Shown here one piece after another: positions 1-9,477 of a stretch of 64,000 bases of DNA. The notes under the pieces are model-generated. The model worked only from the letters and a program-made list of their open reading frames with translations, did not search any database and had not been told where the DNA came from. Origin of the DNA: Pseudomonas songnenensis (lineage in GTDB: Bacteria; Pseudomonadota; Gammaproteobacteria; Pseudomonadales; Pseudomonadaceae); NCBI RefSeq assembly GCF_003696315.1, contig NZ_RFFN01000001.1, positions 372,001 to 436,000 on the forward strand, written 5' to 3'. Position numbers and translations under genes: made by a program. Each line of letters begins with the position of its first letter. The stretch's first letter is position 1.

Positions 1-1
1 T

Positions 2-1195
2 CATATTGGCGTCGGCGAGGTGCCGGGCGGCGAAGCCATTCGCCAGACCCTGGAAGACGCCCGCGCCCTGCTGGTCGGCGAACCCATCGGCCAGTACAAC
101 GCGCTGCTCAACCGTGCGCGCCGCGCCTTCGCCGACCGCGACGCCGGCGGCCGCGGCCTGCAGACCTTCGACCTGCGCATCGCCATTCATGCCGTTACCG
201 CGCTGGAGTCGGCGCTGCTCGACCTGCTCGGCCAGCACCTTGAGGTGCCGGTCGCCGCCCTGCTCGGCGATGGTCAGCAGCGCGACGAAGTGGAAATGCT
301 CGGCTACCTGTTCTTCATCGGTGATCGCAACAGGACCGACCTTGGCTACCGCGACGAATCCAGCGCCGACGACGCCTGGTTCCGCCTGCGCAACGAGGAG
401 GCGATGACGCCGGAGCGCATCGTCCGCCAGGCCGAGGCGGCCTACGAGCGCTACGGCTTCAAGGACTTCAAGCTCAAGGGCGGCGTGCTGCGCGGCGAAG
501 AGGAAGTCGAGGCGATCCGCGCCCTGGCCCAGCGCTTCCCCGACGCCCGCGTGACGCTGGACCCCAACGGCGCCTGGTCGCTGGACGAAGCCATCGGCCT
601 GTGCCGCGACCTGCACGGTGTGCTGGCCTATGCCGAAGACCCCTGCGGTGCCGAGAACGGCTATTCCGGCCGCGAGGTGATGGCCGAATTCCGCCGCGCC
701 ACCGGCCTGCCCACCGCGACCAACATGATCGCCACCGACTGGCGGCAGATGAGCCACACGGTGCAGCTGAACTCGGTGGACATCCCGCTGGCCGACCCGC
801 ATTTCTGGACCATGGCCGGGTCCGTGCGCGTGGCGCAGATGTGCGCCGACTTCGGTCTGACCTGGGGCTCGCACTCGAACAACCACTTCGACATCTCCCT
901 GGCGATGTTCACCCACGTGGCAGCCGCCGCGCCGGGTCGCGTCACCGCCATCGACACCCATTGGATCTGGCAGGACGGGCAGCACCTGACCCTCGAGCCG
1001 CTGAAGATCGTCGGCGGCAAGGTCTCGGTGCCGCAGAAGCCGGGGCTGGGCGTCGAGCTGGACTGGGATGCCTTGCGCAAGGCGCATGCGCTGTACAAGG
1101 AAAAAGGCCTGGGCGCCCGCGATGACGCCATCGCCATGCAGTACCTGATCTCCAACTGGACCTTCAACAACAAGAAGCCCTGCATGGTGCGATAA
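2..1195 (+). CDS. gudD: Glucarate dehydratase, 5' end outside window
   Basis: Enolase-superfamily enzyme that dehydrates D-glucarate to 5-dehydro-4-deoxyglucarate in the cytoplasm. The frame is open from base 2 ([20 protein letters not shown]), so the gene starts upstream; about 50 N-terminal residues are missing compared with the roughly 446-residue E. coli enzyme. Visible landmarks are the KDFKLKGG segment with its KxK catalytic lysines, the metal-ligand strand [13 protein letters not shown], and [12 protein letters not shown] near the C-terminus, which carries the catalytic histidine. It is followed after about 100 bases by garD, whose product is the same intermediate, so the two enzymes feed one catabolic branch. 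Downstream enzymes of that branch (KdgD-type dehydratase, semialdehyde dehydrogenase) are not in this window. Confidence 0.93.
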   Translation, partial: HIGVGEVPGGEAIRQTLEDARALLVGEPIGQYNALLNRARRAFADRDAGGRGLQTFDLRIAIHAVTALESALLDLLGQHLEVPVAALLGDGQQRDEVEMLGYLFFIGDRNRTDLGYRDESSADDAWFRLRNEEAMTPERIVRQAEAAYERYGFKDFKLKGGVLRGEEEVEAIRALAQRFPDARVTLDPNGAWSLDEAIGLCRDLHGVLAYAEDPCGAENGYSGREVMAEFRRATGLPTATNMIATDWRQMSHTVQLNSVDIPLADPHFWTMAGSVRVAQMCADFGLTWGSHSNNHFDISLAMFTHVAAAAPGRVTAIDTHWIWQDGQHLTLEPLKIVGGKVSVPQKPGLGVELDWDALRKAHALYKEKGLGARDDAIAMQYLISNWTFNNKKPCMVR

Positions 1196-1216
1196 GCCAC
1201 GCTTGCCGGGTGAGGC

Positions 1217-1240
1217 GGTGGATGGCTTCGGCCATCCACC
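1217..1240. repeat. GGTGGAT-type intergenic hairpin, copy 1
   Basis: Perfect 10-bp stem GGTGGATGGC/GCCATCCACC around a TTCG loop, followed by CTACG, in the gudD-garD gap. The same GGTGGAT...ATCCACC design recurs near 40.6 kb and 43.65 kb. There is no T-run, so it reads as a REP-like repeat rather than a terminator. Confidence 0.7.
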
Positions 1241-1293
1241 CTACGACTAGTGATCGCACCCACAGAACAACAACCGGACCAACCGGAGCAGAC

Positions 1294-2859
1294 ATGAGCG
1301 AAACCGTGCAACTGATTCCCCACCAGGATTCCCCGCGCTGCATCCGCCTGAACGAGGCGGACAACGTCGCCGTGGTGGTCAATGACGGCGGCGTGCCGGT
1401 CGGCGCGCAGTTCGAGGGCGGGCTGGTCACGGTCGAGGCCGTTCCGCAGAGCCACAAGGTCGCGCTCGTCGACATCGGCATAGGCGAGCCGGTGCGCCGC
1501 TACGGGCAGATCATCGGGTTTGCCCTCGAGCCCCTGCGCCGTGGCAGCTGGGTCAAGGAAACCCAGTTGCGGATGCCCAGCGCACCACCGCTGGACAGCC
1601 TGCCGCGTGCCACCGCTGTGCCGGCTGCGCTCGAGCCGCTCGAGGGCTACACCTTCGAGGGTTACCGCAACGCCGACGGCACCGTTGGCACGCGCAACAT
1701 CCTCGGCATCAGCACCACGGTGCAGTGCGTCACCGGCGTGCTGGAGCATGCGGTCAAGCGCATCCGCGACGAGCTGCTGCCCAAGTACCCGAACGTCGAC
1801 GACGTGGTCGCCCTGACCCACAGCTACGGCTGCGGCGTGGCGATCAACGCGCGCGACGCCTACATCCCGATCCGCACCGTGCGCAACCTGGCGCGCAACC
1901 CGAACCTCGGCGGCGAAGCGCTGGTCATCAGCCTCGGCTGCGAGAAGCTGCAGGCCGAGCAGGTGATGCACGAGGGCGATCCCTCGGTGGACCTGCGTGA
2001 CCCCTGGCTGTACCGCCTGCAGGAGTCGAACAGCGGCTTCGGCGAGATGATCGAGCAGATCATGGCGCTGGCCGAAACGCGGCTGAAAAAACTCGACCAG
2101 CGCCGCCGCGAAACGGTGCCGGCCAGCGAGCTGATCCTCGGCATGCAGTGCGGTGGCAGCGACGCCTTCTCCGGCATTACCGCCAACCCCGCGCTGGGCT
2201 ATGCGGCGGACCTGCTGGTGCGCGCCGGGGCCACGGTGATGTTCTCGGAGAACACCGAGGTGCGCGATGCGGTGTATATGCTCACCGCCCGCGCCGAAAC
2301 GCCGGAGGTCGCCGATGCGCTGATCGCCGAGATGGACTGGTACGACCGCTACCTGGAGCGCGGCGCCGCCGACCGCAGCGCCAACACCACCCCGGGCAAC
2401 AAGAAGGGCGGACTTTCGAACATCGTCGAGAAGTCCCTGGGCTCCATCGTCAAATCCGGCAGCGGCGCCATCAACGGTGTGGTCGGGCCGGGCGAGCGGG
2501 TCGCGCGAAAGGGCCTGATCTTCTGCGCCACCCCGGCGTCGGACTTCGTCTGCGGCACGCTGCAGCTGGCTGCCGGGATGAACCTGCACGTGTTCACCAC
2601 CGGCCGCGGTACGCCCTACGGCCTGGCCATGGCGCCGGTGGTCAAGGTGGCGACGCGCACCGAGCTGGCCGAGCGCTGGCCTGACCTGATCGATATCGAC
2701 GCCGGGCGCATCGCCAGTGGCCGCGCGAGCATCGAGGAACTCGGCTGGGAGCTGTTCCACTATTACCTGGACGTCGCCAGCGGGCGGAAGCAGACCTGGG
2801 CCGAGCAGCACCGCCTGCACAACGACCTGGTGCTGTTCAACCCGGCGCCCATTACCTGA
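1294..2859 (+). CDS. garD: Galactarate dehydratase
   Basis: UxaA/GarD-family dehydratase that converts meso-galactarate to 5-dehydro-4-deoxyglucarate. The ATG at 1294 ([20 protein letters not shown]) is preceded by GGAG at a suitable distance, and gives 521 residues against about 523 for E. coli GarD; the frame stays open further upstream but that part is not family-like. The N-terminal SAF domain (about residues 15-90) is followed by the UxaA catalytic region, with HSYGCGVAI, a cysteine-rich [12 protein letters not shown] stretch and the C-terminal [19 protein letters not shown] and [15 protein letters not shown] blocks. With gudD just upstream, the pair lets the cell use both hexarate epimers through one intermediate. 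Confidence 0.93.
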   Translation: MSETVQLIPHQDSPRCIRLNEADNVAVVVNDGGVPVGAQFEGGLVTVEAVPQSHKVALVDIGIGEPVRRYGQIIGFALEPLRRGSWVKETQLRMPSAPPLDSLPRATAVPAALEPLEGYTFEGYRNADGTVGTRNILGISTTVQCVTGVLEHAVKRIRDELLPKYPNVDDVVALTHSYGCGVAINARDAYIPIRTVRNLARNPNLGGEALVISLGCEKLQAEQVMHEGDPSVDLRDPWLYRLQESNSGFGEMIEQIMALAETRLKKLDQRRRETVPASELILGMQCGGSDAFSGITANPALGYAADLLVRAGATVMFSENTEVRDAVYMLTARAETPEVADALIAEMDWYDRYLERGAADRSANTTPGNKKGGLSNIVEKSLGSIVKSGSGAINGVVGPGERVARKGLIFCATPASDFVCGTLQLAAGMNLHVFTTGRGTPYGLAMAPVVKVATRTELAERWPDLIDIDAGRIASGRASIEELGWELFHYYLDVASGRKQTWAEQHRLHNDLVLFNPAPIT

Positions 2860-2952
2860 CCGGCGCCGCAAGGCCGCATCGGGCTGGCACACTTAAACAC
2901 TGCGGAACTGACATCAGGCGCGGTCTACGGAGCACGTTTCGAGGAGAACACC

Positions 2953-3882
2953 ATGGCTTATCTGCTGCAGGTCGCGCCGCTGTCGGCGCGGCTCGACCGT
3001 GAACTGGCCAGCCGCTACGACATCCTGCCGCTGTGGCAGGCCGAAACCGCCGCGCGCCTGGATAAGCTGGCCGAAGCGATCGAGGTGATGGTCACCGGTT
3101 CGCGCTTCGGCTGCTCGGCCGAGCTGATGGCGCGGCTGCCGGCGCTCAAGGCCATCGTCAGCTTCGGTGTCGGCTACGACCCCATCGACGTGCCGGCGGC
3201 GCAGGCCCGCGGCATCGCCATCAGCAACACGCCGGAGGTGCTCAACGACTGTGTCGCCGACCTCGCCATGGGCCTGATCATCGACGGCCGCCGGCAGCTG
3301 AACCGCGCCGATCGCTTCGTCCGTGCCGGCGGCTGGCTGAACGGCAACCTGCCGCTGGCGCGCCGGGTCACCGGCAGCCGGCTCGGCATTCTCGGTCTCG
3401 GCCGCATCGGCCAGGCGGTAGCCAAGCGCGCCGAGGGCTTTGCCATGCCAGTGCGCTATCACAACCGCCGACCGCTTACCGACTGCCCCTACGAGTACGC
3501 CGGCAGCCTGGTAGAGCTGGCGCGCTGGGCCGATGTGCTGCTGCTGACCTGCGTCGGTGGCCCGCAGACCCGCGGCCTGGTGAGCCGCGACGTGCTTGAG
3601 GCGCTCGGCCCGGAGGGCCTGCTGGTGAACGTCGCGCGCGGTTCGGTGGTGGACGAGCCAGCGCTGGTCGAGGCGCTGCAGGCCGGCCGCCTCGGCGGCG
3701 CCGCGCTGGACGTGTTCGACCAGGAGCCCCAGGTGCCCGAGGCGCTGCTGGGCATGGACAACGTGGTGTTGCTGCCGCACATCGGCAGCGCCACCCGGGA
3801 AACCCGCGGTGCGATGGAGGACCTGGTGCTGGCCAATCTGCAGCGCTTCCTCGCCGAGGGGCAGCTGGTGACGCCGGTCTGA
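2953..3882 (+). CDS. D-isomer-specific 2-hydroxyacid dehydrogenase (hydroxypyruvate/glyoxylate reductase type)
   Basis: NAD(P)H-dependent dehydrogenase of 309 residues. The Rossmann motif GLGRIGQ lies near residue 147. The catalytic triad is complete and canonically spaced: R229 in VNVARGSVVDE, E258 in VFDQEPQVPE and H276 in LPHIGSATRE. The start ATG has GAGGAG a few bases upstream. It lies 93 bp downstream of garD on the same strand. The likely role is reduction of a 2-keto acid such as hydroxypyruvate, glyoxylate or 2-ketogluconate during sugar-acid catabolism; the sequence does not fix the substrate, so no symbol is given. Confidence 0.85.
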   Translation: MAYLLQVAPLSARLDRELASRYDILPLWQAETAARLDKLAEAIEVMVTGSRFGCSAELMARLPALKAIVSFGVGYDPIDVPAAQARGIAISNTPEVLNDCVADLAMGLIIDGRRQLNRADRFVRAGGWLNGNLPLARRVTGSRLGILGLGRIGQAVAKRAEGFAMPVRYHNRRPLTDCPYEYAGSLVELARWADVLLLTCVGGPQTRGLVSRDVLEALGPEGLLVNVARGSVVDEPALVEALQAGRLGGAALDVFDQEPQVPEALLGMDNVVLLPHIGSATRETRGAMEDLVLANLQRFLAEGQLVTPV

Positions 3883-4015
3883 CTACGACCGGCGCCCAGC
3901 GTACACGTCGGGTGTCACAAGCTTCCGTCGTCATTGCTTGATCGTTCGCTGCGAGCACCCGGGAGCGTCACAAGTGCTCTGCAGGTGCCACGGCACATTC
4001 TGGAAGGGTGAAGCC

Positions 4016-4906
4016 ATGGCTTGCTTCGATGAACTGCATCTCAGTCGTGCCGGTTTGCAGCTGTCGGTCTGCCCGGCGCTGGGCGGGGCGATCACCCGTT
4101 TCGCCTTCGAGGGCTTCGATCTGCTGCGGCCCTGGGATGGCAGCGAACAGGTGCGGCGCACGGGCTGCTTCGTGCTGGCGCCATATTCCAACCGGATCGC
4201 CGCGGGCCGTTTCGACTTCGACGGCAGCGCCCATCACCTGCGCCGCAACTCGGCCGATCACGCCTTGCCGATCCATGGCGTGGCCTGGAAACGGGCCTGG
4301 CAGCTGGACGAGCAGGGTGCCGATCACCTGCTGCTGAGCCTGGCTCACGAGCCAGACCAGGGCGAGAACGCCGCGCACTGGCCGTTCGCCTTCCACCTCA
4401 GCCAGCGGCTGCAGCTGTTGGACGATGGCCTGGCACTGGAGCTGCGGCTGCACAACCGCGACAACCGGCCGATGCCGGCGGGGCTCGGCTGGCACCCATA
4501 CTTTCCACGGCATGCCGGTGTCGAGCTGCAGTTCGCTGCCGAGGCGGTCTGGCTGGCCGACGAGCAGCAGCTGCCGCTGCGCCAGGCGGCGATTCCGGCT
4601 GGCTGGGATTTCAGCCAGCTGCGCGCCGTGAACGAGCCGGGGCTGGACAACAATTTCACCGGCTGGAATGGTCAGGCCCGGCTCCGCTGGCCGGAGCGGC
4701 GGCTGAGCCTGGCGATCGAGGCCGGGCCCGGGCTCGAACACCTGATCGTCTACACCCCGCCGGCCGCTCAGGGTTTCCTCGCCGTGGAGCCGGTGTCCCA
4801 CGCCAATGCCGCGCTTAATCGTGGCGGAGAAGGGCTGGAAATCCTCGCGCCCGGGCAGACCCTGACTCGCCACTGCCGGCTGCGGCTTGGCGCGACGTCG
4901 GGCTGA
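4016..4906 (+). CDS. Aldose 1-epimerase family protein (YphB-like mutarotase)
   Basis: Galactose-mutarotase fold protein of 296 residues from the ATG at 4016, which has GGAAGGGTGA just upstream; an upstream extension to 3938 is open but lacks a ribosome site and homology-like sequence. Family marks are HGVAWKRAW (first catalytic histidine region), GLGWHPYFPRHAGVEL (second histidine with the HPYF signature) and EPVSHANAALN near the end. The role is interconversion of sugar anomers in the cytoplasm. It follows the hexarate genes on the same strand and may belong to that sugar-use locus; the exact sugar is unknown. Confidence 0.85.
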   Translation: MACFDELHLSRAGLQLSVCPALGGAITRFAFEGFDLLRPWDGSEQVRRTGCFVLAPYSNRIAAGRFDFDGSAHHLRRNSADHALPIHGVAWKRAWQLDEQGADHLLLSLAHEPDQGENAAHWPFAFHLSQRLQLLDDGLALELRLHNRDNRPMPAGLGWHPYFPRHAGVELQFAAEAVWLADEQQLPLRQAAIPAGWDFSQLRAVNEPGLDNNFTGWNGQARLRWPERRLSLAIEAGPGLEHLIVYTPPAAQGFLAVEPVSHANAALNRGGEGLEILAPGQTLTRHCRLRLGATSG

Positions 4907-5003
4907 TACCGCGCCTGCGACTGTCGGCCCCCGCCATCAGCGGTGCAAGACCGCTCCGCTGAGAGCCGCTACGTCGATGATCAGACAAAACATAGCTTCT
5001 AAA

Positions 5004-5018
5004 TGAAAACATTTATCA
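5004..5018 (+). promoter_or_regulatory. Fur-box candidate upstream of the siderophore receptor
   Basis: TGAAAACATTTATCA matches the 7-1-7 Fur consensus TGATAATnATTATCA at 11 of 14 defined positions and lies about 40 bp before the receptor start. It is in an AT-rich patch, as expected for an iron-repressed promoter. I infer iron-dependent repression of the receptor and the three genes after it. Confidence 0.65.
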
Positions 5019-5057
5019 ATATCATGCGCGTTTACATAAGTAACAAGGAAGAACGCC

Positions 5058-7178
5058 ATGAGTCTCGTTGTCGCTTCGCCTCCGTTTTCGTTGCGCCCGC
5101 TGGTGCTGGGCCTGCCCATGCTGGTTGCCTGCTTCGCCGTCGAGGCGCAGGAGGCAGTCGAGCTGGAGGCACAGCAGATCACCGCGCCGCGCGAGACCGA
5201 GCGGGGCAACGGCCCGGTGGACGGCTACGTCGCCAAGCGCAGCGTCAGCGCAACCAAGACCGACACGCCGATCATCGAGACGCCGCAGTCGATCAGCGTG
5301 ATCACCGCCGATCGCATCCGCGACCAGGGTTCGCTGACCATCCAGGACTCGTTGCGCTACGTGGCGGGCATGCGTGGCGAGGCCTATGGTTTCGACAGCC
5401 GTGGTGATTCGGCGCTGATACGCGGCACCACGCCTGGCATCTTTCTGGATGGCCTGCAGAAGAGTGTTGGTTACTACAGCAACACCCGTACCGATCCCTA
5501 TACCCTCGAGCGTGTCGAGGTGCTGAAGGGGCCATCCTCGATGCTCTACGGGCAAAGCCCGGTCGGCGGCCTGCTCAACTTCGTCAGCAAGCGCCCGCAG
5601 GCTGAACAGAGAAGCGAGCTGCAGCTGCAATACGGCAGTTTCGACCGCAAGCAGGTCGCTTTCGACAGCACCGGCCCGCTGGATGAAGACGGCACGTTGC
5701 TCTATCGCGTGGTGGCGATCCAGCGTGACAGCCAGACCCAGGTCGATCACACCAAGGACAACCGCCTGCTGTTCATGCCGTCGCTGACCTGGCGGCCCAA
5801 CGAGCAGTTCGAATGGACGCTGATGGCCAACGTGCAGAAGGACGACGGCGGCACCACCAGCTCTTTTCTGCCGCACCGTGGCACGGTGCTTGGCGCGCCG
5901 TACGGGCACATCGGTAGTGAGCGCTTCGTCAGTGAACCCGGCTTCGATGAATACGACGCCGAGCAGAAAGCGCTGACCTCGCAGATGGCCTGGCGCCTGG
6001 ACGACAACTGGACACTGCGGCAGAACCTGCGCTGGCAGAAGAGCAAGGTCAGCTATCAGACGATGTACGGTAGTTCGTTCGGGTTGAATTCGGATGGCCG
6101 CACGATCAACCGCGTCTATTGGGTCAGCAAACCGGAAGTCACCATCTGGAATGCTGATCACCAGGCAGAGTCCCGCTTCGACACCGGTGCACTGCAACAC
6201 ACCGCGCTGGTAGGTATCGACTACCAGCATTCGGTAACCGACAGCCGGACCGCATTCGGTTTGGCGACGCCGTTGGATCTCTATTCGCCGGTATACGGCA
6301 CCTTCGACCCCTCGGTGGTTAGCCTTGTGGATCAACCGCAACAGCGCGTTGGGCAAAAAGGCCTGTATGTGCAGGATCAGGTCCGTTACCAGAACTGGCT
6401 AATGACGCTCGGTCTGCGCAAGGACTGGACCGACACCCGAGTCGAGAATGGTGCGCGGCAAGAAGACGATGCGGTTACCGGTCGGGTCGGGCTGACCTAT
6501 CTATTCGACAATGGCGTGGCGCCGTATATCAGCTACAGCGAGTCATTTTCGCCAATCATCGGCCTGAACCCGGACACCCAGCAGTCCTACAAGCCTGTTG
6601 AGGGTGAGCAGTGGGAACTCGGGGTGAAATACCAGCCAGTTGGCAGCAACACCTTGCTGACTGCGGCCGTGTTCGATCTGCGCGAGAAGAATCGCCAGAT
6701 ATCCGGAGCGACGGCGCGAGGCAGCGCTCAGGCTGGCGAGACGCAGATCAAAGGTCTGGAACTCGAAGGTCTGGTGGAACTGACGCCCGAGTGGAACCTG
6801 ATCGCCAACTACACCTACCTCGACAGCGAAACGGTCGTGGGCAAAGCAGAGACGCAAGGTAAACGAATCGAAAGCGTGCCCGAGCACATGGCCTCGCTGT
6901 GGTCGCAGCATCGCTTCAGCATCGCCGGCATTCCCGGTTTCAGTGCCGGCGCCGGTGTGCGCTATGTCGGCGCCAGCTGGGATGGCACCGACAGCCTGAA
7001 GACGCCGTCGACCACGCTGTTCGACGCCATGCTCGGCTACGCCTACCAGGACTGGTCGCTCACCCTCAACGCCACCAACCTGGAAGACGAAACCTACTAC
7101 ACCACCTGCCTGTCACGCGGCGACTGCTTCACTGGCAACCGTCGCACCCTGACAGCGACCGCGAGCTACAGCTTTTGA
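5058..7178 (+). CDS. TonB-dependent ferric-siderophore receptor
   Basis: Outer-membrane receptor of 706 residues. An N-terminal signal region (about residues 1-33, ending near CFAVEAQ) leads into a plug domain with TPQSISVITADRIRDQGSLT and the LERVEVLKGPSSMLYGQ block, then a beta-barrel ending in aromatic ASYSF. There is no N-terminal signalling (STN) extension, so it is a plain transporter and not an ECF-coupled one. Two cysteines in CLSRGDC close to the C-terminus resemble hydroxamate receptors of the FhuA/FoxA kind, so a hydroxamate ligand is possible but unproven. RBS AAGGAAG precedes the ATG. A Fur-type box lies upstream, and DUF3649, PepSY and DUF3325 genes follow. Confidence 0.9.
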   Translation: MSLVVASPPFSLRPLVLGLPMLVACFAVEAQEAVELEAQQITAPRETERGNGPVDGYVAKRSVSATKTDTPIIETPQSISVITADRIRDQGSLTIQDSLRYVAGMRGEAYGFDSRGDSALIRGTTPGIFLDGLQKSVGYYSNTRTDPYTLERVEVLKGPSSMLYGQSPVGGLLNFVSKRPQAEQRSELQLQYGSFDRKQVAFDSTGPLDEDGTLLYRVVAIQRDSQTQVDHTKDNRLLFMPSLTWRPNEQFEWTLMANVQKDDGGTTSSFLPHRGTVLGAPYGHIGSERFVSEPGFDEYDAEQKALTSQMAWRLDDNWTLRQNLRWQKSKVSYQTMYGSSFGLNSDGRTINRVYWVSKPEVTIWNADHQAESRFDTGALQHTALVGIDYQHSVTDSRTAFGLATPLDLYSPVYGTFDPSVVSLVDQPQQRVGQKGLYVQDQVRYQNWLMTLGLRKDWTDTRVENGARQEDDAVTGRVGLTYLFDNGVAPYISYSESFSPIIGLNPDTQQSYKPVEGEQWELGVKYQPVGSNTLLTAAVFDLREKNRQISGATARGSAQAGETQIKGLELEGLVELTPEWNLIANYTYLDSETVVGKAETQGKRIESVPEHMASLWSQHRFSIAGIPGFSAGAGVRYVGASWDGTDSLKTPSTTLFDAMLGYAYQDWSLTLNATNLEDETYYTTCLSRGDCFTGNRRTLTATASYSF

Positions 7179-7227
7179 TCGCCGCTGAGCCAGGCACCAC
7201 ACACAGGCCTGCAAGGGAGGACTCGAG

Positions 7228-7524
7228 GTGAGTCGCAATGTATCCATCAACCGCTGGAACATCGCGTCGCGCGTGCTCGCGGCGCTGGTCGGCGGTTACG
7301 CGGTCGCCTATGCGGTGACCGCCTTTCTGGCGGTTTATCTGCCGCTGGCACGGCCTGATCGTGTGGTGTTTTCCAGCCTCGCCAGCTTTGCCGTGTGGAC
7401 CGCCGTGGCGATCTACGTGTTCGCCGCCCGCAGTGCCACGCGGCTATGGCTGCCGATCATCGGCGTTACCGCGGTGCTGTGCCTGGCCGCGTTCCTTTCC
7501 GGCGACTGGAGGGTTCGTCCATGA
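7228..7524 (+). CDS. DUF3649 inner-membrane protein (iron-uptake cassette)
   Basis: Small hydrophobic protein of 98 residues with a GTG start supported by GGGAGG seven bases upstream. Three membrane segments are visible, near residues 12-35, 45-65 and 73-90. It matches the DUF3649 type usually found between a TonB-dependent receptor and a PepSY membrane protein. Its stop codon overlaps the next start (ATGA), so the two are translationally coupled. The function is unknown; by context it helps handle ferric siderophore or released iron at the inner membrane. Confidence 0.75.
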   Translation: MSRNVSINRWNIASRVLAALVGGYAVAYAVTAFLAVYLPLARPDRVVFSSLASFAVWTAVAIYVFAARSATRLWLPIIGVTAVLCLAAFLSGDWRVRP

Positions 7525-9047
7525 AACTGCGCCAAAGCATGGCCGGCCTGCATACCTGGGGCGGTTTGCTGCCAAGCTGGTTGCTCTTCGTGATCATCTT
7601 CGCCGGCACCGTCGCCTGCTTCGACAAGGAGCTCACCCGCTGGATGCGCCCCGCGCTGCATGACGGCGTGGTATCGAGTCTGGGCGCCGATGACGTGCGC
7701 GGCTGGTTGCAGCAGAACGTCAGCGAGGAGCTGCATGCCTTCTGGATGCACGGCCCTACCGAGCGTGAACCGTACTGGCGACTGGGCTGGGAAGTGGATG
7801 CCACCAAGACGATCCACAATGTCGCCTTCGACCCGCGCAGCGCGCAGGCCGAACCGATGGCGGAAACGGTGGGTGGCGAGTTCTTCTTCAAGCTGCACTA
7901 CAACCTGCACGCCGGCGACATCGGCATGTACATCGTCGGCCTGGCCGGCATGTTCATGCTCGTCGCGCTGGTGTCGGGGGTGATCATCCACCGGCGCATC
8001 TTCAAGGACTTCTTCACCTTGCGGCCCAAGGCCAACGGCCAGCGTGCCTGGCTCGATGCGCACAACCTGTTCGGCGTGGTCGGCTTTCCATTCCATCTGG
8101 TGCTCGCCTACACCGGCGTGGCGATCTTCGTCGCGTCCTACATGCCGGCTGCCGCGCAGGTGAGCTATTCCGGCAACGTCATGCAGTACTTCGGCGAGGT
8201 GATGGGCAGCTTCGAGCGCGAAGAAGTGGGCCAGCCGCCGCCGGCTCCGGTGTCCCTCGATGCGCTGATTGTCGAGTCGCAGCGGCAGTGGGGCGGTGGC
8301 GAGGCGGGCTGGGTCAGCGTGCATCATCCCGATGATGCGTCGGCGGTGGTGGATGTCCGTCGCCGGGACCGTTCGCGGATCGGCTCGCCGCAGGACACCC
8401 TCAGCTACGACGCCGGCACTGGTGAACTGCTCAACCGTCAGGATGCCTCCACCGGCTATCGCGCCTACCTCTGGCTGGCGGGGCTGCATATGGCGCAGTT
8501 CGGCGGCACGCTGGTGCGTCTGCTCTATCTGCTGATGGGGCTTGCCGGGTGCGCCATGCTGGTCGGTGGGCTGCAGGTCTGGCTGGCCAAACGCGAGCAG
8601 CGCGGTGATGCGAGCGTGGTCTGGGTGCGTGCGCTGAACGCCTCGGTGTTCGCCGGTCTGCCGCTGGCCAGCCTGGCGCTGCTGTGGGGCAACCGGTTGA
8701 TCCCGGCCGGCTTCGCCGAGCGGGCGGTCGCCGAAGGCTGGGTGTTCGCCGGCGCCTGGCTGCTGGTTGCGCTCTGGTCCGTGCTGCGGCGTCAGCAGGG
8801 GCGGCGTTTGCTGCGCGAGCAGTTGTTACTTGGTGCGGTGCTTGCGCTCGGCTTGCCAATCATCAACGCGCTGACCTCCGATGGCCACCTGATCGCGAGT
8901 CTCGGTCGTGGTGACTGGGTGCTGGCCTCGGTCGATCTGTTCCTGATGGTCGCCGGGCTGGTCTGTGCGGCCAGCGCCTGGCGCCTGAACACAACGCCGG
9001 CTGCTGCCGCGGCGCGTGGCCGCGCGGCTCGAATACAGGAGGCATGA
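7521..9047 (+). CDS. PepSY-associated TM protein, putative ferrisiderophore reductase
   Basis: 508-residue inner-membrane protein starting at the ATG that overlaps the DUF3649 stop; the longer open frame upstream is shadow. It has a first TM at about residues 13-33, a periplasmic loop, a further TM near GDIGMYIVGLAGMFMLVALVSGVIIHRRIF, a pair around residues 190-215, and a C-terminal membrane bundle. Histidines next to membrane helices (HTW near residue 11, HYNLHAGD) could bind haem, as proposed for PepSY reductases such as FoxB. Its position behind a siderophore receptor suggests reduction or periplasmic processing of the imported complex; this is inference from family and context. Confidence 0.8.
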   Translation: MKLRQSMAGLHTWGGLLPSWLLFVIIFAGTVACFDKELTRWMRPALHDGVVSSLGADDVRGWLQQNVSEELHAFWMHGPTEREPYWRLGWEVDATKTIHNVAFDPRSAQAEPMAETVGGEFFFKLHYNLHAGDIGMYIVGLAGMFMLVALVSGVIIHRRIFKDFFTLRPKANGQRAWLDAHNLFGVVGFPFHLVLAYTGVAIFVASYMPAAAQVSYSGNVMQYFGEVMGSFEREEVGQPPPAPVSLDALIVESQRQWGGGEAGWVSVHHPDDASAVVDVRRRDRSRIGSPQDTLSYDAGTGELLNRQDASTGYRAYLWLAGLHMAQFGGTLVRLLYLLMGLAGCAMLVGGLQVWLAKREQRGDASVVWVRALNASVFAGLPLASLALLWGNRLIPAGFAERAVAEGWVFAGAWLLVALWSVLRRQQGRRLLREQLLLGAVLALGLPIINALTSDGHLIASLGRGDWVLASVDLFLMVAGLVCAASAWRLNTTPAAAAARGRAARIQEA

Positions 9048-9373
9048 ACGTGTTGTTACTGGCTTTTGCCCTGGCCTATCTGGGCATGGTGCTGCTGTGC
9101 CTGACGATGAATCGCCACCGTGGCGTGCTGCTGCGCGCCGATGCGCGTCTGCCCGGCGCGACGATCCTTCGTTTGCTGGCCGCGGGCTGTTTCGGCATCG
9201 CCTTGTGGCAGGGCATCGCCAGCCAGGGCGGCGAGATCGGAACGGTCGTATGGTTTGGTCTGGTGATGCTGTCGGCCCTGCTGCTGGTACTGCTGTTGGC
9301 CTGGCGTGCGCACTGGGTGTTGCCGGCTGTGCCGGTACTCGCGCTGGGCGGTCTCTTGCAGGGCGTTTCGTAA
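9044..9373 (+). CDS. DUF3325 membrane protein
   Basis: 109-residue hydrophobic protein with four probable helices (about residues 1-20, 42-60, 66-86 and 90-106). The ATG overlaps the stop of the PepSY gene (ATGA), giving the usual receptor-DUF3649-PepSY-DUF3325 order and completing a coupled cassette. No catalytic motif is visible and the function is unknown; a supporting role in siderophore or iron handling is inferred from the operon. Confidence 0.75.
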   Translation: MNVLLLAFALAYLGMVLLCLTMNRHRGVLLRADARLPGATILRLLAAGCFGIALWQGIASQGGEIGTVVWFGLVMLSALLLVLLLAWRAHWVLPAVPVLALGGLLQGVS

Positions 9374-9402
9374 CGACTGGGCACCGGCCGGCGCGAGAGA
9401 CG

Positions 9403-9428
9403 AAAAAAGGCCCGTCAGACGACGGGCC
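9403..9428 (-). terminator. Rho-independent terminator of the oprD-family gene
   Basis: Perfect 8-bp stem GGCCCGTC/GACGGGCC with a 4-nt loop; read on the minus strand it is followed by six T. It lies 50 bases beyond the porin stop. The plus-strand reading has no T-run. Confidence 0.88.
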
Positions 9429-9477
9429 AAAGATTTACCGCAACCGGAGCGAGGAGGGTTGCGTACTGCGCTACCGC

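Noticed and set aside
661..2892. 743-codon open frame on the minus strand over gudD and garD
   Set aside because: It mirrors two well-recognised genes in high-GC DNA, spans their boundary and resembles no protein.
4939..4955. AGCGGT-N5-ACCGCT hairpin after the aldose epimerase gene
   Set aside because: Only six base pairs and no T-run, so not supported as a terminator.
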